The notes beneath the pieces are model-generated. The model ran no database searches and had not been told where the DNA came from. It worked only from the letters and a program-made list of their open reading frames with translations. Both the position numbers and the translations under genes were made by a program. DNA of 60,279 nucleotides from Lysinibacillus pakistanensis (GTDB taxonomy: Bacteria; Bacillota; Bacilli; Bacillales_A; Planococcaceae): positions 1 to 60,279 of the forward strand of contig BBDJ01000034.1 of assembly GCA_001312325.1 (NCBI GenBank), written 5' to 3'. Positions 21,429-33,058 of the stretch are shown here, one piece after another (position 1 is the stretch's first letter; each line of letters starts with the position of its first letter).

Positions 21429-22621
21429 TTCATGAAAAGGCCATGGTGGTAGCATTTTACCTAAGGGTTTATCCTGACGTCTCCCTAATACATAATCAGC
21501 CTGCATAATAGTATGAATTTCACGTGTGCCTTCATAAATAACAGGTGCTTTGGAGTTACGTAAATAACGGGCAACTGGATATTCGTCTGAATAACCATAG
21601 GCACCATGAATTTGCACCGCATCATCTGCTGCTTTATTAGCAAAATAACAGGCCTGCCATTTTGCAAGAGATGTCTCTCTCGTATTTCGAACACCTTTTG
21701 TTTTTTAGTTCACCAACACGATAGACAAGTAGACGACTCATTTGATAGCCTGCCTCCATGTTGGCAATCATTTGCCCTACTAGCTGATGTTCACCAATAG
21801 GCTTACCAAATGTTTCACGTTCATGACAATATTTCACACTTGCTTCAAGGCATGCTTGAATGAGTCCCACAGCACCAGCAGCTACCGTGAAACGACCATT
21901 ATCAAGAGCAGACATGGCAATTTTAAAGCCCTCGCCCTCTTCTCCTAGTCGATTCTCTACTGGTACACGTAAATCTTCAAAAAAAGAGCTCACCAGTATT
22001 ACCAGCACGAATACCATATTTCCCCTTAATAGCCTTCGAGGTAAAGCCAGCCATTGATCGCTCTATAATAAATGCACTAATACCGTGATGTTTCTTTGAT
22101 TTGTCTGTATAGGCAAAAACAATAAAATGATCAGCTATATCACATAAGGAGATCCATGTTTTTTGCCCATTTATAACATAAAAATCTCCATCACGTACAG
22201 CAGTCGTTGACATTGCCGCTACATCTGATCCAGCTCCAGGCTCTGTTAGACCAAATGCCCCAATTCGAACACCCTTTGCCTGTGGAACAAGGTATTGTTG
22301 CTTCTGCTCCTCTGTCCCCCACTGCATTAAGGTCATACTATTCAAGCCCGTATGAACAGAAACTGCTGTTCGAAATGCCGTATCTCCTCTTTCGAGTTCC
22401 TCACAAACAATAGCAAGTGCATTATAATCCATACCACTACCACCGTATTTTTCAGGAATGCAAACGCCCATTAAGCCAAGCTCAGCAAGTCCTGACCAAA
22501 TCTTTGCATCAAAGCCTCCTATTGCATCCCACTTTGCAATATTCGGCATGATTTCATCATCTACAAATTGTCGAACGGTTTTTCGTAGTAGCTCCTGCTC
22601 AGTGGTAAAGTCAAAATTCAT
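21426..22621 (-). CDS. Acyl-CoA dehydrogenase, YEGT type (two frameshifts)
   Basis: FAD-dependent acyl-CoA dehydrogenase, 397 aa after repair. The preferred start is ATG 22619-22621, with AGGTG before it; a GTG three codons earlier is also possible. Motifs: [13 protein letters not shown] (flavin and substrate loop), [13 protein letters not shown], and near the C-terminus [20 protein letters not shown] and [11 protein letters not shown], whose Glu is the usual catalytic base of short-chain and glutaryl-type enzymes. Frames break at A7 21979-21985 and at the T4 run 21696-21699. It directly abuts the lysine 6-dehydrogenase gene, so a late step of lysine breakdown, for example on glutaryl-CoA, is a reasonable guess but not shown. 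Confidence 0.87.
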
Positions 22622-22630
22622 GGTTGACAC

Positions 22631-23803
22631 CTACCATTTCACAATCATTGCAGATTTATGGGATGTCTCTTTTATGACAACACCCCGTTTTGCCATCTCT
22701 TCTATATACGTATCTCCTGGAACAATTGATTCAGGCGCAAATACACCGCGCTTTGTAATTGTCCCTTCACCAATCATTTGCGCAACTACAGAAATTGTAT
22801 TAGCCGTTGCACGAGCCATAGCTGTTTCATTTATTGTCATATCTTTTCTAACGACCATCTCGTACTCGTATGTTACTTGCTGCTGAGCCTTTTCCCCAGC
22901 AACAATGACGCGCAGCAGTACAGCATCCGGTTTTGTACCAAGCTCAAGCTTCTTTTTAAGTGCCTCTCGCACAACTGCTCGAACAGGCACTTCTTGATTA
23001 TCTACCTCTACCTTATTTGTAGAATCAAGGAAACCTAAATCAGCTAACAGCTTAAATTTCTCTGCGTGCCCCTTATACCGAATTGTTTTGTACTCTAATG
23101 TGCGGACATTTGGGAATGTCTTATACAGCGTGGAAATTCCACCTGATGTATAAAATGCCTCTAGCACACCAAAATCGTCAAAATAAATAGGTTCAACACC
23201 TGATAGAGATGGAACTTCCTTGAGTTTTCCTTTTTGAATGGCTTTTGAAGGCTCTGTATAATGATCAAAAACCCCATCTAAAGAAAATACTCGCGTGTAA
23301 TGAAGAGGTGGCTTCGGCTCTGTTGGAATACCTCCTACAAATAGCTTAATAGATTCGACTTCATCTAATTTTGATGCACCATAGCCCGCTAAGATATTGA
23401 CCATTCCAGGAGCAACGCCAGATCAGGAATAATTGTTACGCCTTTAGCTTTTGCGTCTTCATGAAGATCTAAAATTTTTTTCCGTTACCCCACCGATATG
23501 TCCACCTAAATCCACGGAATGTACGCCAGCCTCAATTGCTGCTCTTGCTACACGTTCATTAAAGGAATAGAAAAGAGCATTTACGACCACATCGCCTTTA
23601 GATATGACATCCATTAAAGATTCATCGTTCTCTGCATGAAGCTCCACTACCTCAACCTTATCTGTGTTTAACGTGTTCACAAAATCCTGTGCCACCCCTA
23701 CATCTATGTCCCCTAAGATTACACGTTCTACTCTATTATTTTTAATTAAATCACGAGCTACCTCTTTTCCCATTAAACCTGCACCTAATACAACAACCTT
23801 CAT
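22631..23803 (-). CDS. L-lysine 6-dehydrogenase, saccharopine dehydrogenase-like (two frameshifts)
   Basis: Predicted NAD-dependent oxidative deamination of lysine at the epsilon position, giving 2-aminoadipate 6-semialdehyde / piperideine-6-carboxylate. Repaired length 390 aa. ATG 23801-23803 has AAAGGGG upstream. The Rossmann start [19 protein letters not shown], then [52 protein letters not shown] and [16 protein letters not shown], match my recollection of Geobacillus lysine 6-dehydrogenase very closely. Frames break at T7 23475-23481 and near 23422-23425, where one T is missing in the GATCTTGG stretch. It sits between an aldehyde dehydrogenase and an acyl-CoA dehydrogenase gene, which fits lysine catabolism. 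Confidence 0.8.
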
Positions 23804-23829
23804 CAAGAACATCCCCTTTCGTTGATCTG

Positions 23830-25311
23830 TTACTCTGTATCGATTTGTGCTCTTTGTAATTTACCGCTATAGTCTACATAAATACTTTTCCATTCGGTAT
23901 AAACATCTAAGGCAGCTACTCCTGAGTCACGGTGACCATTCCCCGTACCTTTCGTGCCCCCAAATGGTAAATGGATTTCTGCCCCTGTTGTGCCTGCATT
24001 CACATAAACAATCCCTGTGTCTAAATCTCGCTGGGCGCGGAAAATTGTATTCACATTCTGTGAGAAAATTGAGCTGGATAAGCCAAATTTCACGCTATTG
24101 TTTACTTCGATCGCTTCCTCTAAACTTGCTACTTCGATTATTGAAACGACAGGACCAAAGATTTCCTCCTGTGCAATAATCATGTTTGGCTTAACATTAG
24201 TAAACAGTGTTGGCTCATAATAAAATCCTTTATCATAGGGTGTTTCGTTTAATATTCTGCCACCTGCTAACAATGTCGCTCCTTCTTGTTTACCGATTTG
24301 CACATAGTGATTGATTTTTTCTAATGCTGCTTTATTAATTACTGGTCCTATTTTTACCTGCTCATCTAGGCCGTTCCCAATTGTTAACTTTTGCATTTCG
24401 TCCAATAGACGTTTTTCTAGTTCTTCTCTTACATCTTTATGCACAATCACTCGACTACATGCTGTACATCTTTGACCAGCTGTGCCAAATGCACTCCATA
24501 AAATCCCTTCTGTAGCCAGCTGTAAATCAGCATCGTCCATAACAATTACTGCATTTTTGCCACCCATCTCTAGTGAAATCTTTTTCAGATGCCTTCCTCC
24601 CAGCTCCGCTACTTTACTTCCTGTAGTTGTTGAGCCAGTAAATGAAATGACCTTAACATCTGGATGCTCAATTAAGGCTGTTCCTACTGTTGGGCCACTG
24701 CCAAATACAATATTTGCTACCCCGTTCGGCAGACCGATTTCTTCAAAAATTTTACCCATTTCATAGGCCATCATCGGTGTCTCATTGGAAGGCTTCCAAA
24801 TAAATGTATTGCCCGCAACAATGGCAGGGAATGATTTCCATGTTGCTATTGCCACAGGGAAATTCCAAGGAGTAATTAAACCGACGACCCCTATAGGTGC
24901 CCGGACACTCATTGCAAATTTATTAGCAAGTTCAGACGGTGTTGTTTCCCCAAACAATCTTCGACCCTCACCAGCCATATAATAAGCCATATCTATCCCT
25001 TCTTGTACCTCACCTCTAGCCTCTTCAATTACCTTTCCCATCTCTTTCGTTAAAACGGTCGCCAAATATTCCTTCTTTTCTTTCATTTTTTTTGACCGAT
25101 TGCATATAAATAATCAGCACGTTTAGGCGCGGGTACTAATGCCCAACTTTTTTTGTGCCTGCTTAGCAAACGCTACCGCTTCATTTACCTCATTTACTGT
25201 GGAACGCGGAATAGTTGCTAGCTCCTCTCCATTCGCAGGGTTAGTCACTGCTATACTTTGTAAATGGGAATGTGTTACCCATTCACCACCGATAAAGTTT
25301 TTGATTTCCAA
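23830..25311 (-). CDS. Aldehyde dehydrogenase, probably aminoadipate semialdehyde dehydrogenase (two frameshifts)
   Basis: NAD(P)-dependent aldehyde dehydrogenase, about 493 aa after repair. A TTG start at 25309-25311 is supported by AGGGGGTG upstream and by homology from MEIKNFIGGEW. Motifs: TPWNFPVAI (cofactor and oxyanion Asn), SFTGSTTTGSKV, SLEMGGKNA (general base Glu) and GTAGQRCTAC (nucleophile Cys), then EIFGPV and LPFGGTKGTGNGHRD. Frames break at T7 25148-25154 and T8 25086-25093. As first gene of the operon with lysine 6-dehydrogenase, the most likely substrate is the semialdehyde that the next enzyme makes (inference from context). Confidence 0.85.
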
Positions 25312-25668
25312 TACTCACACCCCCTGAAGTAATCTAGATGCCTCGGCTACGTTGCTAAATCGTTACATCGCATGCAGGTATTATCTATCACTCTATTTAA
25401 TCAATATTAAATATGTCAAAATTCCGAATTTTCACCAAACATCTCTCCCACTTAGCAACATCGGTGACAACCGCCAGAGGCCTTATTTTCCTTTAGCTTA
25501 ACTTCCGTAGAAAAGACATTGCTAAACCTTTCACAGAAGGTACCTTTTGTAATCATTATATTAACAATCACTTAGGCACTTGACTAAATGAAAATAAATA
25601 ATACACATTCTAGTTTTTTATATTCGACATTTTCTATGTTATTCCCTTTTTTTCTAAAATAATTAATT

Positions 25669-25696
25669 TTGCAATGAAACTAATGTCCCTTATAAT
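25669..25696 (+). promoter_or_regulatory. SigA-type promoter of the AIM24-family gene
   Basis: TTGCAA and TATAAT separated by 16 bases, about 43 bases before the start codon. A GGAGG box lies between. Confidence 0.6.
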
Positions 25697-25738
25697 CGTA
25701 TACAGTAACAACAAAATTACTTTTGGAGGAATCCTATT

Positions 25739-26539
25739 ATGAATAATCATGAAATTGACTACCAAATTTTTGGCGACGACATGCAATACGTAGAAGTTGA
25801 GCTTGACCCTCAAGAAACAGTAGTAGCTGAAGCAGGAGCATTAATGATGATGGATGATGCAATCCATATGGAAACAATTTTCGGTGATGGCTCAAAAGGA
25901 AGCCAAAATAGTGGCATTATGGGAAAACTACTCGGTGCAGGTAAACGACTTATTACTGGTGAAAGCTTATTTATGACAACATTTACGAATGCTGGTTCAG
26001 GCAAACGTCATGTTTATTTCGCTTCTCCGTATCCAGGAAAAATCATCCCAATGGATTTAAGTCAATTAAACGGAAAAATTATTTGTCAAAAGGATGCATT
26101 TTTAGCTGCTGCCAAAGGCGTTTCAGTTGGTGTCGAATTCCAGAAAAAAATTGGTGTAGGGTTCTTCGGTGGTGAAGGCTTTATTATGCAAAAGCTTGAA
26201 GGTGATGGTATGGCTTTCGTTCATGCAGGTGGAGCTATTCATGAAAAGACTCTACAACCTGGTGAAGTATTACGCGTAGATACAGGATGTTTAGTCGCTA
26301 TGACATCTAATGTGGACTACAATATCGAAATGGTTGGTGGCGTAAAAACGGCATTATTTGGTGGTGAAGGTATCTTCTTCGCAACTTTAAAGGGGCCCGG
26401 TAAAGTATGGATTCAATCATTGCCATTCAGCCGATTAGCAAGTCGTGTCTTCGCAGCAGCCCCAATTTCACAAGGCGGTGGCGGTCAATCTAAAGGTGAA
26501 GGCGGCATTGGCGGTTTATTTGATTTATTTAATAAATAA
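25739..26539 (+). CDS. TIGR00266/AIM24 family protein
   Basis: Intact 266-aa cytoplasmic beta-rich protein of the AIM24 / TIGR00266 family. Typical segments: QYVEVELDPQETVVAEAGALMMMD near the start, GESLFMTTFTN, ICQKDAFLAAAKGVSVGVEF, and RVDTGCLVAMTSNVDYNIEMVGGVKTALFGGEG towards the end, followed by a Gly-rich tail ending LFDLFNK. The fold is a trimeric TRAP-like beta sandwich. The function is undefined in bacteria; mitochondrial AIM24 affects cristae. It stands alone with its own promoter and terminator. Confidence 0.9.
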   Translation: MNNHEIDYQIFGDDMQYVEVELDPQETVVAEAGALMMMDDAIHMETIFGDGSKGSQNSGIMGKLLGAGKRLITGESLFMTTFTNAGSGKRHVYFASPYPGKIIPMDLSQLNGKIICQKDAFLAAAKGVSVGVEFQKKIGVGFFGGEGFIMQKLEGDGMAFVHAGGAIHEKTLQPGEVLRVDTGCLVAMTSNVDYNIEMVGGVKTALFGGEGIFFATLKGPGKVWIQSLPFSRLASRVFAAAPISQGGGGQSKGEGGIGGLFDLFNK

Positions 26540-26555
26540 TATCTATTTTCAAGTA

Positions 26556-26592
26556 AAAGGAACACATCTAACTACGATGTGCTCCTTTTTAT
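26556..26592. terminator. Intrinsic terminator after the AIM24-family gene
   Basis: AAGGA-CACATC ... GATGTG-TCCTT stem with one mismatch, followed by T5; it can also serve the convergent dehydrogenase gene. Confidence 0.75.
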
Positions 26593-26607
26593 TTTACTTA
26601 GGTATCA

Positions 26608-27569
26608 TTAATCGATTCTATTCGAAACAGCCTTGCCCTGTCCATAAGCGGTAAGTGCCCTCACGTTCAGCATAAACATAGCCGTTCTTGTCTCGAGCGA
26701 TGCACTCCCAATATGTGGAAGTGCCACAACATTTGGTAGCGTTAATAACGGATGATCTAGTGCAATAGGCTCATGCTCAAAAACATCTAACCCCGCTGCC
26801 CACAGCTTACCATTTTTCAGTGTATGATAGAGAGCATTTTCATCAATAATACCCCCACGTGATGCATTGATTAACACTGCGTCATCCTTCATTAAGGCAA
26901 GCTCCTCTGCCCGATAAGACCCACAGTATCACTATTATATGGCGTCATAATGACAACAAAATCCGATAGCTTTAATAGCTCCTCTAATGAAGCATACTTA
27001 AATCCATACATTTCCTCTGCCTCATGACGACGTCTTCGATTATTATATAAAATCTTCATATCAAAGCCTTTTGCACGTCTCGCTACCGCCTGACCAATAC
27101 GCCCCATACCAATAATTCCAATAGTAGCGCCAGATACGTCTTTTCCTACTAATTGCATTGGATACCAGCTTTTCCATTTACCCTCACGTAAATATCGTTC
27201 ACTTTCCGGAATTCTTCTTGCCGTTGCAAGCAATAAGCCAAATACTAAATCTGCTGTGGTATTAGTTAAGACTCCAGGGGTATTAGTTGCCATTATGCCA
27301 CGTTTGCGTATTGCTTTAACATCAATATTATTAAAGCCAACAGCTAAGTTTGTTACTAATTTAAGATTGGGTGCGTGCGATAACAATTCTTCATCCACCT
27401 GATCTTCAATAGTGACCCACAGTACCTCGCAATCGGTAACAGCCGTCAATAATTTTTCCCGTGGTATAACCGCTTCTTCCTCCTCCCATTGTTCGATTTC
27501 GTAATATTCTTGTAATGGTTCCACAATATGCACAGGGAACTTACGTGTAATAAATAATTTCTTTTTCAT
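26608..27569 (-). CDS. D-2-hydroxyacid dehydrogenase, glyoxylate/hydroxypyruvate reductase-like (frameshift)
   Basis: NAD(P)-dependent D-isomer 2-hydroxyacid dehydrogenase, about 320 aa. The nucleotide-binding loop is [15 protein letters not shown]. The catalytic triad is readable as [10 protein letters not shown] (Arg region), VFEHEP (Glu) and LPHIGSA (His). [21 protein letters not shown] is the class signature of the glyoxylate/gluconate reductase branch. One G is missing near 26919-26922, so that [14 protein letters not shown] is split. A reductase for glyoxylate, hydroxypyruvate or 2-ketogluconate is likely; sequence alone does not choose. Confidence 0.88.
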
Positions 27570-27753
27570 TTTCCGATCACCCCTCTTTTTATTTCCCCAA
27601 TTCGCCTATAGCGTAACACTTAGTACACGCATTTTCTAGGTAATTCTTGTCTTCGCTAATTTGCTCACGTCTTCTTTCTTTCTGACTATTATGTTCATCC
27701 GTCTATAAAAGGTCTATCCTTCTAAAAAGCAGTTTTATCGAATCCAAACCAAT

Positions 27754-27786
27754 AAAAAACTATGCAAGACTTGATGCATAGTTTTA
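27754..27786. terminator. Intrinsic terminator of the HemAT-like gene
   Basis: AAAACTATGCA ... TGCATAGTTTT with an 8-base loop, immediately after the gene ending at 27791 (minus strand). Confidence 0.85.
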
Positions 27787-27790
27787 CCAT

Positions 27791-29083
27791 TTAAAAATCT
27801 CTTATTGTTGTCTCTAATCGATTGGCTACTTTTTCTAATTCCTCAGAAGATTCACCAATCGTTTCGATAATAGTAGCTAATTCTGTTATTTGTCGTCCAA
27901 CATTTTGGAAGTTGGTAATAGAGCCCTCTACTGAGCCGGATATTGCATCAAATGCTTTTAAAGATTCTGCATTTTGTTCTATACTATTATTCACTAGCTC
28001 TTGAATCTCCTGTATTGCATGGACTACTTGATTTGTTATCCCATTAGACATTTTTATTAGATCAGCAATTTGCTCCACTGAATGTCTGGTTTGATCTGCA
28101 AGCTTTCGTACCTCATTTGCAACAACAGCAAAACCTTTTCCATGCTCACCAGCACGCGCAGCCTCAATCGCAGAATTCAATGCAAGTAAATTTGTTTGAC
28201 CAGAAATACTTTTAACTATTTCGACAACATCCTTAATTTTAGAGGAAGACTTATCTAATTCTCCTACCATTCCTGCCATATCAACTGTCTTATGATGAAT
28301 TTTTCCAGTTTGCTCATTCATTAAAACTATTTTGGAATAACCTTCATTGGATACTTTTTGCATTGTTTTCGCTTCTTTAATACTGTCCTTCAAATAATTA
28401 TTAACTTCCTTAGCACTAAAAATAAGTTCCGTAACGGTCTCGTTCGTGCTTTGGGATTGAGTTTCTAGTTGTGTTGAGATCCCGCCAATTATATCCTTAA
28501 CATGTGCGCGTACACTATTTCGATGCTCTTCCATCAATATATTTGCATAATTATCATATTCCTCTAAAACTATTTGCTGCTCTAAATTACAAATTTTGCT
28601 GATAGCTTCACAAAATTTTTCTTCATCGCCCTTTGATAACTGAAGCTCATAAACTATTTTTCTTAATGATTTCTCAAGATTTTGAAAGGCAGCTAAATAC
28701 CATTTAGGGTATAGATTAATCTTTACATGCATTTTTGCCACACGTCTTCTCTTCTCCACAAAGGCTTCATCAATACGCCCTTCAAACATTTCTATAATAT
28801 GATGGCGTAAAGTTTGGCGTAAACGTTCACTTGAGCTATGCTTTTGAATTACCTCAAGTAAGGATGGCACACCTTCTACAGCTTGATAAAATGCTGCTAC
28901 TACCTCTACGACATTGCGTTCGATATAAGGCTTTAAACTCCTAATCAACCGTAAATCCTGTCTAGTCAGATTTATAAGATTTATTTGTAACAAACGTTCC
29001 TGATCTTGAATAATAACCCCTATACTTGATTCATTACTAATTTCAATTGTATTTTTCTTAGGCCTATTTCCAATATGAAACAT
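27791..29083 (-). CDS. hemAT: HemAT-like globin-coupled chemotaxis transducer
   Basis: Soluble haem-based aerotaxis sensor, 430 aa from the ATG at 29081-29083, which has GAGGTGGAG upstream. An ATG six codons earlier (29101) is open too. The N-terminal globin domain (about residues 20-185) includes [20 protein letters not shown], whose His corresponds to the proximal haem ligand of B. subtilis HemAT. The C-terminal MCP signalling domain has the hairpin tip [20 protein letters not shown] and [18 protein letters not shown]. No membrane helices are present. It should bind oxygen and signal to CheA. No che genes are nearby, so it works in trans. The gene is intact. Confidence 0.92.
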   Translation of the reverse strand: MFHIGNRPKKNTIEISNESSIGVIIQDQERLLQINLINLTRQDLRLIRSLKPYIERNVVEVVAAFYQAVEGVPSLLEVIQKHSSSERLRQTLRHHIIEMFEGRIDEAFVEKRRRVAKMHVKINLYPKWYLAAFQNLEKSLRKIVYELQLSKGDEEKFCEAISKICNLEQQIVLEEYDNYANILMEEHRNSVRAHVKDIIGGISTQLETQSQSTNETVTELIFSAKEVNNYLKDSIKEAKTMQKVSNEGYSKIVLMNEQTGKIHHKTVDMAGMVGELDKSSSKIKDVVEIVKSISGQTNLLALNSAIEAARAGEHGKGFAVVANEVRKLADQTRHSVEQIADLIKMSNGITNQVVHAIQEIQELVNNSIEQNAESLKAFDAISGSVEGSITNFQNVGRQITELATIIETIGESSEELEKVANRLETTIRDF

Positions 29084-29342
29084 TCTCTCCACCTCATGCA
29101 TATGTTCTTGGCCATACTATATCTATCCTACTAACCATCATCTAAAAGTAACAAGTATCCAGTTTACATCTGCATCTATTATAAGGTCTAATCCATAAAA
29201 GTTACAATATATAGGTAAATTCTGTCCGTTTTCGAGTTAATTACCCATTTAATTTAATAATATCGAGGTCTTTTTTTACTGTGTAATAGTCATCTTTTTG
29301 GATTCTATCCTAAATTTTTTTACATAAGTACGGTTAAATTGA

Positions 29343-29385
29343 CATAAAAAAAGCCACTCATCTTTTTAAAAGAAGAGTGACTATC
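29343..29385 (-). terminator. Intrinsic terminator of the uppP-like gene
   Basis: On the minus strand GTCACTCTTC ... GATGAGTGGC is followed by seven Ts. Confidence 0.8.
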
Positions 29386-29389
29386 TAAT

Positions 29390-30222
29390 TTACATAAAAA
29401 TAATAATGGCTAATACAGCTGCTAACACTAAGCGGTAAATAGCAAATGGCATCAGTTTCACTTTAGAAATGAGCGCTAAAAAGAATTTAATTGAAAGTAA
29501 TGCAAAGACAAATGAACTAACAAAGCCTACTACATAGAAGCCTAAATAATCCATAGATAATGTATCCCAGTTTTTCAATACAGAGACTAGCTAGCCCCAG
29601 CCATAATGGGTACTGCCATAATAAAAGTAAAATCTGCCGCTACACGGTGACTCATACCAAATAGTACACCACCAGAAATTGTTGCCCCAGAGCGGGAGAA
29701 CCCTGGCCACAGTGATAAACATTGGACTAGACCTACTTTAAATGCTAAGCCGTAAGAGATTTTATCCAGCGAATCCACTTTTGGTCTTTTTGGAGCAAGC
29801 TTATCTGCAGCAATCATTAAAAGTGCCCCAGCCACTAATGCATAAATAACATGCTCTACTTTAAATAAATGATCATCAATAAAATCTTTAAAGGCAAAAC
29901 CTAACACAACTGCTGGCAACATCCCTACGATTACATGCAATAAGTTGAAGTGTCCCTTTACTGATGTTGTTTGACCATCAATTTTATAAAGTCCAACAAG
30001 ATTTAACATTCGCTTCCACATTACAACGACGACGGCTAAAATAGATCCTAATTGTACAACAATTTTAAACGTATTAGCGGGATACATCCCTAAAAATTCC
30101 TCTGTTTTTAACCACATATCATCTACTATAATCATATGACCTGTCGACGAAACAGGCGCAAACTCTGTCATACCCTCTACAAAGCCTAAAATAAGTGCCT
30201 TTAATAACTCTATGATTTCCAC
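29390..30222 (-). CDS. uppP: Undecaprenyl-diphosphatase (BacA/UppP) (frameshift)
   Basis: Polytopic membrane enzyme, about 277 aa, that dephosphorylates undecaprenyl diphosphate and so recycles the lipid carrier of cell-wall synthesis; it can give bacitracin tolerance. Signature motifs: GFVEGMTEFAPVSSTGHMII near the N-terminus (catalytic Glu and Ser region) and LWPGFSRSGATISGG in the second half (Arg and Ser). One C is missing near 29590, so the last 62 residues (VLKNWDTLSMDYLGFYVVGF onwards) are out of frame. The gene stands alone with its own terminator. Confidence 0.92.
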
Positions 30223-30295
30223 GTTGTCACCTTACCTTTTTTTTGAATATAACTGATTATCATTGATTAGAACATCAAATAGCTACTGCTATAGT

Positions 30296-31376
30296 TTATT
30301 GTAAATGTATATCCACTACCCATAGTTCTGAACGGCTGCCTATCCTCATAGGAGGGCCCCAAAAGCCAAAACCTGATGAAACAAGTGTATGCATTTGCTC
30401 CTTCATCTTATAACCGTAATCCAGCTCAAATACTCGAGATGTTATATACTGATTAGGCCAAAGCTGACCTTTATGTGTATGTCCTGACATATGAAAGTCT
30501 ACACCTAAATCTGCAGGTGTTTTTAAATCATTTGGCGTATGATTCATTACAAACCATGGCAGATTATCTGTTAACTTCAAGGCATCAAGTTGTTTTCTTT
30601 CCTTGTTAGTCAAATCCTCTTGACCAGTTACTATTAACGTATTATCAATCCGAATAGTTTCATCTCGTAAAATTTTCACATGGGCTTTCTCCATCTCTTC
30701 CACAAACTCAGGGATTTTCTTGCCGTAATATTCGTGATTGCCCAGTACGCCATACACACCATATGTAGCAGTTAGCTGCCTCATTACACCAGCCATTCCC
30801 TCATTTACAAACCATTTAGGATCATCATCCACAATATCTCCAACTAAAAAAAACAATATCTGGTTTTGCCTCATTCGATAATGTAACAAAGCGTTCTAAA
30901 TGTCTTTTATGTGAAAGAACACCTAAATGAAAATCCGATGCCACAACAACTCTCAACGTATCTAACCCACTAGTCTTTTTATCCATCGTGAACTCTAAAT
31001 GACGGACTACAGGTGAGTACGCTAAATAGGAACCAACAATGCTTAGTACAAACAACACAGCAATTGCTATACTACCAATTATCTGCACATTTTTAAAGGG
31101 GCTTAACCAAATTACTAGATGTGCTGTTAAACAAATCAATAATCCGTATTCAAAAATGAACATCCAATAATTACCTATTACAGAGAATGTTTTTAAAGAT
31201 TCGTGTAGTCTTCCGATAACAATGCTAAAAGCAGCAATAAACAGTACTAACCAATAGAGTATGGGATATCGAAACCATCCCAGTGAAACAAGCCACTGCT
31301 TCAATCCCCACCCTATGTAAAATGTTAATGCACTATAAAGACTTAATAGAAGAATTCCACCGATTACTTTTGGCAT
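30296..31376 (-). CDS. Membrane-anchored calcineurin-like metallophosphoesterase (frameshift)
   Basis: About 359 aa. The first 150 residues hold four to five membrane helices and the rest is a metallophosphoesterase domain like B. subtilis YkoQ. Metal-site motifs are complete after repair: VVASDFHLG, LVGDIVDDD, VLGNHEYYG, FVMNHTP and MSGHTHKGQ. The frame breaks at A8 30846-30853, which should hold seven bases and lies inside the second motif. The active site is predicted to be extracytoplasmic or at the membrane surface; substrate unknown. The end DIHLQ is followed by AT-rich spacer. Confidence 0.87.
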
Positions 31377-31475
31377 GTCCTAGTCCTCTACTTTCATTTA
31401 TTCTTAACTGATTATAGCATTATCTTTACCATTCATATTTTAATAAGCACTTGTAATCAATTACTCCAACGTTGA

Positions 31476-31691
31476 CGTTATCCGCCAAATCTTAGGCCAA
31501 CACGATGTTGGTCACTCAGGCGTTTTCACAGGATGTGAGGATCTTAAAGTTCCTCTATTTCAGCGGGCGCATAAACGAACGCTGAATAAGAAAGGAAATC
31601 ACATTCATCTCGTGGCCTATAGTGGTGGAACGTAATCTGTACCTAATGTTCGCTATCGCACAATAAAGATCTGCTAAGTCAAGATAAACTT
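31476..31691. repeat. Mosaic intergenic repeat, copy 2
   Basis: Contains CCAACACGATGTTGG (palindrome) followed by CACTCAGGCGTTTTCACA, the TTCCTCTATTTCAGCGGG ... CGCTGAATAAG hairpin, and the terminal module TCGCACAATAAAGATCTGCT with AAGTCAAGATAAA. The same modules occur in the same order at 36.45-36.75 kb. It fills the spacer between two divergent genes and codes for nothing visible. Confidence 0.75.
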
Positions 31692-31911
31692 CTAGAGAAA
31701 ATGAGTGTCTATTGCCAATTAAATTGTACCTATGTCTATCTACTTTTTCTCACGTTTTACATGACAATTTCATGGAATTAGTGACATTTTCGTCATCTTT
31801 CATAAATTACTCAATATAATATAGCACTTCCACTTTCACATTTTTTTCCAGTATTATAACAAACAAGAAAGTATATTTACGTATTTACTAGCTAAAAGGG
31901 GTGTTATTCAA

Positions 31912-33058
31912 ATGACAAGGTATAAATTTGAATCAGCAGAGCATGAGTTATTCCGTAAAACTATACGTAAGTTTTTAGCAGAGGAAGCCGAGCCAAACTA
32001 TGCACAATGGGAAAAGGACCACCTCATACCACTTAGCTTTTGGCATAAGCTTGGAGAAATGGGCTATCTCTGTCCACAGGTAGAAGAGCAATTCGGTGGT
32101 CTTGGATTGGATTTTAGCTTTGGCGTCATCATCCAAGAGGAGCTGGAAAGAATAGGCTCCAGTCTTATTGGCATTGGCTGCATAATGATATTGTTGTGCC
32201 CTACATCGAAGCATATGGCACACAAGAGCAAAAAGCACGCTGGTTGCCTAAATGTGTTACAGGCGATTATATAACTGCCATTGCAATGACGGAACCAGGA
32301 GCAGGGTCCGATTTAGCAAATATTCAAACAACAGCTATTCGCGACGGTGATCATTATGTTGTGAATGGGCAAAAAACATTTATCACAAATGGCATTCATA
32401 CAAATTTAGCAGTTGTTGCAGTGAAAACGAATCCACAGGCTGAAAAAAAACATCGTGGCATAAGCCTTCTATCATCGAGGGTGACACAGCAGGTTTCATA
32501 AAAGGGCGTAAACTTGATAAGGTTGGGATGCATGCACAGGATACAGCAGAACTATATTTCGAGGACTGTCGAGTGCCTGTAGAAAACCTTCTTGGTGAAG
32601 AGGGAAAAGGCTTTATCTATATGATGGAAAAGCTACAGCAGGAACGTTTAGCGGTAGCTATTGCTGCACAGACGGCTGCTGAGGATATGTTAGCCTTGAC
32701 AATTGATTATGTAAAATCCAGAGAAGCATTTGGCAAATCCATTGGTCATTTTCAAAATACTCAATTTAAGATAGCCGAAATGGCCACAAAAATCGAGCTA
32801 GGTAAAGCCTTTTTAGAATCCTTAATTGAAGAACATATTGCAGGACATGATGTAGTCACAAAAGTATCAATGGCTAAATACTGGATCACCGAAAATGCAC
32901 GTGAGCTTGCAATCCAATGCATGCAATTACATGGTGGCTATGGTTATATGGAAGAATATAAAATTGCTCGAAGGTACCGAGATATCCCTGTTATGTCCAT
33001 CTATGCAGGAACCAATGAAGTCATGAAAGTAATTATAGCTAAAAACTTAGGCTTATAA
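31912..33058 (+). CDS. Acyl-CoA dehydrogenase, LCAD-like (two frameshifts)
   Basis: FAD-dependent acyl-CoA dehydrogenase of about 382 aa. Motifs: [29 protein letters not shown], and near the end CMQLHGGYGYMEEYKIARRY and SIYAGTNEVMKVIIAKNLGL. The usual YEGT catalytic position is YAGT. That matches long-chain and isovaleryl-type enzymes, which take the base from another helix, so the enzyme need not be inactive. Bases are missing near 32172-32180 (GGCTTGCAT expected) and near 32468-32472 (CTTTCT expected). The start ATG has AAAGGGGTG upstream. It is not in an obvious operon and ends at a strong terminator. Confidence 0.87.
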
